From: Aporrectodea caliginosa | Lineage: Eukaryota > Annelida > Clitellata > Crassiclitellata > Lumbricidae | Assembly (NCBI GenBank): GCA_020284085.1 | Contig: JACEVL010000481.1 | Location: 398,001 to 462,000, forward strand | Length of the DNA: 64,000 nucleotides | Reading direction: 5' to 3' | In this document: positions 57,976 to 64,000 of the stretch, one piece after another | How positions within the stretch are numbered: the first letter of the stretch is position 1 | How the letters are laid out: each line of letters begins with the position of its first letter | Translations under genes and position numbers: made by a program | The notes under the pieces: model-generated | Seen by the model: only the letters and a program-made list of their open reading frames with translations | What the model was told of the DNA's origin: nothing | Databases searched by the model: none

Positions 57976-58943
57976 TGTAGCGATTTTTGCTGGGTACCTT
58001 TTGTGTTCATTTTCTTTTCTTTTCTTGTGTTCCTATGACGCATTCGCTTCGTCTGCTTCACCTGGCCTCATTTGCATATAGTTCTCTCTGCTTCGCCTCG
58101 TTCGCTTCCGGTTCGCCCTGCTTCTCCTGGTTCGCTCCTCCCCCTTACATGCTTCGCTAGCCGGCTGAAGCCTATAAATGGAGTCGTCATCAACAGTGCA
58201 AAAAACTACTGCTCGCTTTCTGGCAGTGCCAGTCTATAGCCTGGATAAAGGAGGAGGGCGACGCTGATGATTTTTGTTATCACGCAGTGTCGTTAAACTT
58301 AAACTACTACTACTAGTGCAAAAACCCATGAAGCGTCGTTAAATAAACTTTACAAACCAGTTCAAAAAAGGAGAAGAGTGCGAGAACTCTGTCCGTCGTC
58401 AGTCTTCGTCGCGAAACCAGCGTCGTCGTCGTCCTCGCGAACTCTCTCGCGAGCGTCATCGGTTTCTGCGAGAGACGTCGCCCTTGAGAACGGTTGCCAT
58501 GACAGCCGTCATCGTCGGTTCTGCCAGAAGTATCGAGAAACTCTATCGCAAAGAGCACCGAGCAGCTGTGTCGCGCATCTCGTCGGAAGGCACTGAAGAA
58601 CTCTACGAGAAAGTTCATCGTCGTCGCAGTCGGTCAGTCTTCGTCGAGAGACACTCTGTCGCTATCGGTAAATCACCGACGTCTCCTTTTCGGTCTTCGA
58701 TTGTGTTGGTTTTAGATAATCGGTCGTCAGCGTACATTTGACGCGAATAATTGTTTCGAGAAGTTAATTTGCTCAACTACGGACTATTATAGTGTTCGGT
58801 TTTAAGAAGAATACACGTTGAAAAGTGTCGAATTCTTCTCTTATTCATGTCTCGGGCCGACCACCGACTCGGAACTCACCCAAAATAAGGTAAGGTATTG
58901 GGTGGTCATCCTGCTGTGTTAAGTCCAGCCCACTACCGTAACA
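57976..58943 (+). mobile_element. LTR-like insertion in the satellite (possible solo LTR)
   Basis: About 968 bp that begins TGTAGCGATT and ends CCGTAACA (TG...CA type ends), with a TATA box (58173-58179) and a GC-richer downstream half. Satellite units lie on both sides. No target duplication, gag or pol was confirmed. It carries a segment shared with the SINE-like repeat at 38231-38400. Frames at 58313-58741 look non-coding. Confidence 0.45.
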
Positions 58944-59050
58944 ATAATATATGAAGTGACGTAACAGTAGACCTTTATTCTTTAAATTATTAATAACAGA
59001 AGTGTTCACTAATAATGGAAGCGACGTAACAACGTGCCATTATTCTTAAA
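58944..59050 (+). repeat. TGACGTAA satellite, block 2
   Basis: Two units resume after the LTR-like insertion (gaagtgacgtaacagtagac at about 58952 and gcgacgtaacaacg near 59021). Confidence 0.75.
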
Positions 59051-59639
59051 ATTATCAAATTAAAAATAAATTTAAATGTCACGCACGAATAGCTTACGTA
59101 AACGTCTGTCAAGAATTAAAGTAGGCCTAAATGTACATTGTATAACAATGTATATGTACACCTAATGTTTTATAAAATAATCAAAGACACTGCCTAAATA
59201 CACATGCTGTGCTTATTGTGCGTTCAAGTTCAACAACAGATACATGGTTGCTTGAGTAGTGGCAATGGGAATGCCAGAGAGGAGCCAAGTTCTACGGGTC
59301 ACCATACACCGGACTGGCCTTAGAGGCGCCAGGATAAAGCCAAGTAGAGCGAATTGAGTCGTCCGTCGCACCCACAGATTTCCTCCACTGGGCAATTATA
59401 TGCGGTCAACATAATGACACTACGGTACAAAAGTGTTAATGTAAACCTTTCCAAGTGATCAGCCATCAATGTCTCTTACCGGAGCCAATCAGGAAACAAA
59501 GCATCTGTTTATTATTCATCAGTCAGCTACAACTAGGCCAATAGTATCGAGTTGCCAGCCCACAGTTTGACAACGACTGAAAAGTACATTTCGAAATAAG
59601 CGAGATTTCAATATTAAGCAGCTTCGATCAAACATAGGG

Positions 59640-60195
59640 TGAGTTTGTATTGATTGTGGCCAAGTCATTTACTATTACCCTGCATAACCGGAAGTTTGAA
59701 ATACAAAAGTTTTTGCTGTAGTTTGACACGTGTGAAAATTCTGGCAGATTGGCCACGACTTGGGCAACACATTTAAGGACGACTGAAGCTGATGAATTTT
59801 GACCTTTGGCAGGCCTGCAAGGACAGCGTTGCAAAGTCCAAGCGTGTTAAGATGAAGGAATAAACAGAGGTCACAGCATCGTTATGAGATAAATTCCGCC
59901 GAACGACCCTGATCTGGTGAATGAGGTAGAGGCAGGAGCAGCAGAGGGAGAAAGAGGGAGATAGAGACAGAGGGAGAGAGAGACAGAGGGAGAGAGAGAG
60001 AAAGAAACAGAGAGAGAGACAGACAGACAGACAGAGACAGACAGAGACAGACAGAGACAGAGACAGAGGCAGAGGCAGAAGCAGAGACAGAGAGTTGACG
60101 TGGTCCACCTTTGATAGATCGTTGTCCAGAAGGACTCCAATGTCTCGGACGTCTCGGACGTCGAGTTGTGGAATGCAGTTCGGGTATGTCGCCAC
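59640..60195 (-). mobile_element. Decayed LINE fragment interrupted by a microsatellite
   Basis: Minus-strand pieces read DVRDIGVLLDNDLS, then after the GAGACA tract IRVVRRNLSH, SFILTRLDF and, in another frame, NLPEFSHVSNY. These correspond in order to the VRDLGVxLDxxLS, IRxIRR and FVLTRLDYCN...LPKYSHISDY blocks of CR1/L2-type reverse transcriptases. Frameshifts show it is dead. Confidence 0.75.
59935..60092 (+). repeat. (GAGACAGA)n microsatellite
   Basis: Purine-rich tract of gagagagacagagg-type repeats inside the decayed LINE. Confidence 0.95.
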
Positions 60196-60279
60196 TCTCA
60201 GCTCCTCTGTCCATCGTCACTCTTGCCTGTCGTATACCTATAGTCAAATAAACTGCGTATTAGACGCATCTTTTTTAAT

Positions 60280-61130
60280 AATAGACGTGTTTCATAATTG
60301 AAGTGACGTAACAATAGATCTGTGTCATAATTGAAATGGTGTAACAATAGTCCTGGCTTATATGCTCAATATGAACTTATAGTAACAATAGATCTTTATC
60401 ATAATTGAAGTGACGTAACAATAGATATTTATCATAATTGAAGTGACGTAACAATAGATCTTTATCATAATTGAAGTGACGTAACAATAGATCTGTGTCA
60501 TAATTGAAGTGGCGTAACAATAGGCCTGGCTTATATGCTCAAAATGAACTTATAGTAACAATAGATCTTTATCATAATTGAAGTGACGTAACAATAGATC
60601 TTTATCATAATTGACGTAACAATATGCTTCTGTTCTCTGAATTTAAAATTGCTAATAATAAACATGTTTCATAATGCAAGTGACGTGACAATGGGCAATA
60701 ATTCATTAATGACGTAACAGTAGATCTTTATCATAATTGAAGTGACGTAACAATATGCCTCTGTTCTCTGAATTTAAAATTGCTAATAATAAACCTGCTT
60801 CATAATCGAAGTGGCGTAACAATAGGACTAGCCTATATTTTCAAAGTTAACTTTAGAACAATAGATTTTAATTATTATTACGAACATTTTTTAACGCACG
60901 TAAAGTCTCACAGAAATGCGAATCTGAGATTTGTATCATAATCAAAGTGACGTAACAATAGGCCTGGTCTTATTATCAAAAAGAATTTATACAACAATAG
61001 ATCTGTATCACAATCAGATTGACGTAACAATAAGCCTAGACTGCATTCCTCATTCTGAAATTGAACGTATTACACTAGACTGTTTCATAATTGAAGTGAC
61101 GTAACAATTAGCCTATGAAGACGCAACAAT
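60280..61130 (+). repeat. TGACGTAA satellite, block 3 (33-bp short-period units)
   Basis: Between 60290 and 60620 the unit is about 33 bp: ataattgaagtgacgtaaca followed by atagatctttatc, with several near-perfect consecutive copies. Farther right the units are more degenerate (to about 61110). Some copies have ggcgtaac, losing the CRE-like core. Confidence 0.88.
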
Positions 61131-61696
61131 AGCCCTAGAAGAATTGTTACCTTTACAAAATAAAATAAAATAAAATAAAAGCAGTTGCCTAGTAGAATTG
61201 TTATATTTTACAAAATGTTAACAGAATTGAAACTAATTGCAAGTTATTTATTCAATACTTGAAATAACATAAGAATGCATGTTTGTAATAATTTAAACGA
61301 ATTAACGATAGATCAATCTCATACTTAAAGCAACACAATGAATTCGTTCATAGTCGCTTGATGCACGTGCAGTACTCAACCGATCACACGTATTGCCACA
61401 ATGGTAGACAACGTTGCTCCAATATTGTTCCACTGTGTGCGTTAATCTGTGCTGGGCAGCAGGTCTTCACCCGACCCTGGCCATTTTGACTTAATCTGTT
61501 GGACACGGTAGTCGATTTACTCACAATTGCTTTAGCACCATTCGATTGATGCTTGCTCATTAGATAGTGGCGCTTAATAAATGTCATAATCATAATATAA
61601 ATATCAAGATATTACATTTTCTAATACATTTTGAAAATATGCAGGAGATCAAATAAAAGTACTTATTGCTTTGAAAATTTACACAATGGTCAATAC
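61131..61696. other. Non-coding region upstream of gene H promoter module
   Basis: An (aaaat)n run at 61158-61180; otherwise AT-rich without supported coding. Confidence 0.45.
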
Positions 61697-61720
61697 CGTT
61701 TTTGAGTCGACCCCCGACCT
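61697..61720 (+). promoter_or_regulatory. Array-wide promoter-like module, gene H
   Basis: CGTTTTTGAGTCGACCCCCG, then cataataaatgc and CGAATCTTTACGCGT at 61757-61771. It is 273 bp before the gene H ATG. It matches C and D at the core and F in the flanks. Confidence 0.7.
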
Positions 61721-61993
61721 CCCGCAGCATAATAAATGCACGGTAATGAAAACAACCGAATCTTTACGCGTCTTCGGACAAAGAACCACTGTAGGCGAGC
61801 ATTAACTGAGCAACCGGTCATTGGCTGAGAAACCAACAAGTGTATGATTTCGACGTTTGCTAAAATTTAAGCTTTAAGTTCGTACAAATAGCTTGAGTCT
61901 CACAGGAAAAGCTCGCGTCCTTGTTAGGCTTGCATCTTTCTTAGCCTACTCTGACGGCATTATTTTGCACAAGAAGCTGAGTTAGGCGATTGA

Positions 61994-63709
61994 ATGGCGT
62001 TTGAAATCCTAAGATTACGCTTTATAGTGGTCATATGGAAATTGGCTTGTATAACATTGCCAGTGGTTGCAAGTTTAAACCGAGGTAAGTGCAACGTTAT
62101 TCTAAGTTTTGCAATAGTAGATGTAAAGGTACAGTTTTATGTTGTTATATATAGTATTTTAATATTCTAGTAGCTTAATAGATTCGAGAATGGACTTGGC
62201 TTAGGGATATTAACTTGACTGTTCCAGCGAAGACACAAAAATGGATACTGTTTCTATGTTATAGGAGGATTTTCTATAACGGACGTGCAGCTTTTGTTCG
62301 AGCCATTAAACTTGGCCAATATCTGAGGTCAATTATTTGTCCTTGGAGATTTGTTCCTGAGAAGATCTAACAATTTTTAATGAAATTTGAATTTATTTTC
62401 AAAAGCTTAATTAAATCTGTTGCTGCTTCAGACGATTACTGCCAATATGAACATTTTAAACCTCGATGTTCACAAAATGAGGTCATAATTATGAAGAGCG
62501 CCACCTATGGACGAATGCGAATCGGTCGATGTATAACAGCGAAAGAAGTCGAGGCACAAAGATTGGCTGTCGGTGATGACCCTCGTTATCTCGGATGTTC
62601 TGAAGATATTTTGTCGATAATGGATCGAAAGTGTTCTGGAAAGACCGATTGCGATGTTCATGTGATTGATTTGTCTTTAGAAGACCTGGAACCATGTTTT
62701 CCAGGTCTATCTGGGTATCTTGAAGTCAGCTACGACTGCATCAGTGGTACGTATTTCTGACACTTTGATCATTTTTAAATTTTCCAGGCGTCAAGGTTGG
62801 CCGTAATGCAAATTTGCTGGTGTAATTTGAAAGAGATCTTTAAAATCGTAAGAACCATAAAATGCTGAAAGGCAACGTGATGGAAGAAATATTAACGCAA
62901 AGGTGTGAAATGTTATGTTATTGATGTTTGCCCTGGAACATACGTTCTTGTAAAGTCTTGTAAAATTGTACAGCCATTAAAGGAAATTTATGAAGTCTTG
63001 TGAAACAAAGATGTGAACGCTATTGATTCGGATTGTGACCTATTGTATACAGGGCAACGTTGTTAAACAACTCGCCGCCCTGTTACGCTAATACTGCGGA
63101 TGCCAGCCTTCCATGAGATTACTGTGTATGGCCTTGACATCCAATACGATAATTTTGCAGCAATAGATATTGGCGCTTAATAACAATATCTTATGATTTG
63201 TATTCATATTGCACAAGGGCAATAGAACAAAAACACTCGTGCTATAATGATTTGTAAATGGTTAAATGTGTGCGATTAAGTCCTTCTAGTAAAATGAATA
63301 CATATCACTATTACAGTTGCAGATGAAGAGCGTTCATGTTCCGTTTCTGCTTCTCTTGTTCCGACTCACGTGATCTCACGTTCCGCAGATGGATCCAAAC
63401 GAATCTGTGGAACAAAATTTCAGCCGTGGACCGTCGAAGCCCCCGTTGGTCAAAAGATCAGCATCGGTCTACTCGATTTTAATATCTCAAATACGGGACA
63501 GACTGAAAGACAAAGCAAGCAGCCATGTCATTCCTATGGCATCATTGTAGACAAGACAAGCAAAAAGAACGTTACTATATGCGGTGGTGGAACGCAACGG
63601 GAAAAGGAGTTGTATACATCGGCTGGAAATGCGGTGGATATAATCGTTAACGAATTTGATCAGAAACAAAGCGCTACTAATGCTGTACAATTCGTGCTTA
63701 GAATTGAAG
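61994..63709 (+). CDS. Receptor-like gene H: lectin and CUB-like exons (3' part outside window)
   Basis: Three exons visible: signal 61994-62084, SUEL-type lectin 62432-62746, CUB-like 63317-63709, with a GTAAGG donor after the last. The signal peptide starts MAFEILRLRF and contains TLPVVAS, like F, so F and H are sister copies. The lectin domain has YGR and EPC in place of DPC, with DCDVHVIDLS. The CUB-like domain has four Cys, an ISRSADGSKRIC start and KKNVTIC. CCP-like, linker, transmembrane and tail exons should follow to the right; none appears in the last 290 bases, consistent with intron sizes in F (about 300 bp) and longer elsewhere. Confidence 0.85.
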
Positions 63710-64000
63710 GTAAGGTGCAATCTCTCTCATATTCTTTTCTCGCATCTCAGTAGACCTAATGCAAAACTGTTGCCACTGGCGAATATTGTCCCAAATGTTT
63801 AATGGGCATGGAGTCATGACAATCAGAACGTGAAAATGATTGCATCATGTGCGCTTGTCGGTGTTACGTAATACGTATAGTGCATCAGTTCTTTGTCTGT
63901 TTTTTAAAAATGAAGATTTTTAATATTACAAGAAATTCTTGTCTTCAATCATTTGGATAGTGCATTTCAATTATTGTGCCACGTTTTCACTTTCCGAGAG

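Noticed and set aside
58313..58741. Arg/Ser-rich ORFs on both strands
   Set aside because: They lie in the GC-richer LTR-like insertion, overlap each other on both strands and match no family.

Overview
This is animal nuclear DNA. Genes are split into small exons with GT/AG splice sites, introns of 150 bp to nearly 4 kb, and an AT-rich background full of LINE and SINE debris, MITE-like elements, (AAT)n and minisatellites. The gene content (SUEL/rhamnose-binding-type lectin domains) and the repeat style suggest a marine invertebrate, but I cannot name the phylum from this window.

Essentially all convincing protein coding belongs to one tandem family of eight paralogues, here called A to H. 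A (1803-5762) and B (7527-14963) are on the minus strand. C (20889-28625), D (31088-36505), E (37681-41859), F (43241-47425), G (48883-55083) and H (61994-63709, cut by the window end) are on the plus strand. A lacks its last exon (off the left edge), and I cannot find B's first exon. Each complete copy has seven exons: signal peptide, SUEL-type lectin domain (8 Cys, YGR motif), CUB-like domain (4 Cys), short sushi/CCP-like domain, acidic linker, transmembrane helix, and a cytoplasmic tail with two tyrosine motifs (DYxTL and YSVF/YSVY). All extracellular junctions are phase 1. The products are predicted type I membrane receptors of about 430-443 residues. Recognition or immune/allorecognition signalling is an inference; nothing here proves it.

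Three features make the array notable. The CCP-like exon is almost identical at the DNA level in seven copies while the lectin and CUB-like exons have diverged, which points to gene conversion or strong nucleotide constraint. Seven of the eight copies carry the same promoter-like module about 230-320 bp before the ATG. The tails and transmembrane exons fall into two classes (E/G versus the rest).

C and D lie in a segmental duplication (about 18.65-29.07 kb and 29.78-37.1 kb). The C copy later received an LTR-like piece, a LINE 3' end, a MITE with a SAP-like mini-ORF, a 1068-bp hAT-like foldback with an 8-bp target duplication, another LINE end, and two tRNA-derived SINEs next to a splice donor. 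B carries a 1.9-kb minisatellite and an (AAT)n tract in its introns. The G-H spacer (55.1-61.7 kb) holds (AAT)n, a roughly 68-bp satellite built on TGACGTAA, an LTR-like insertion and a decayed LINE.
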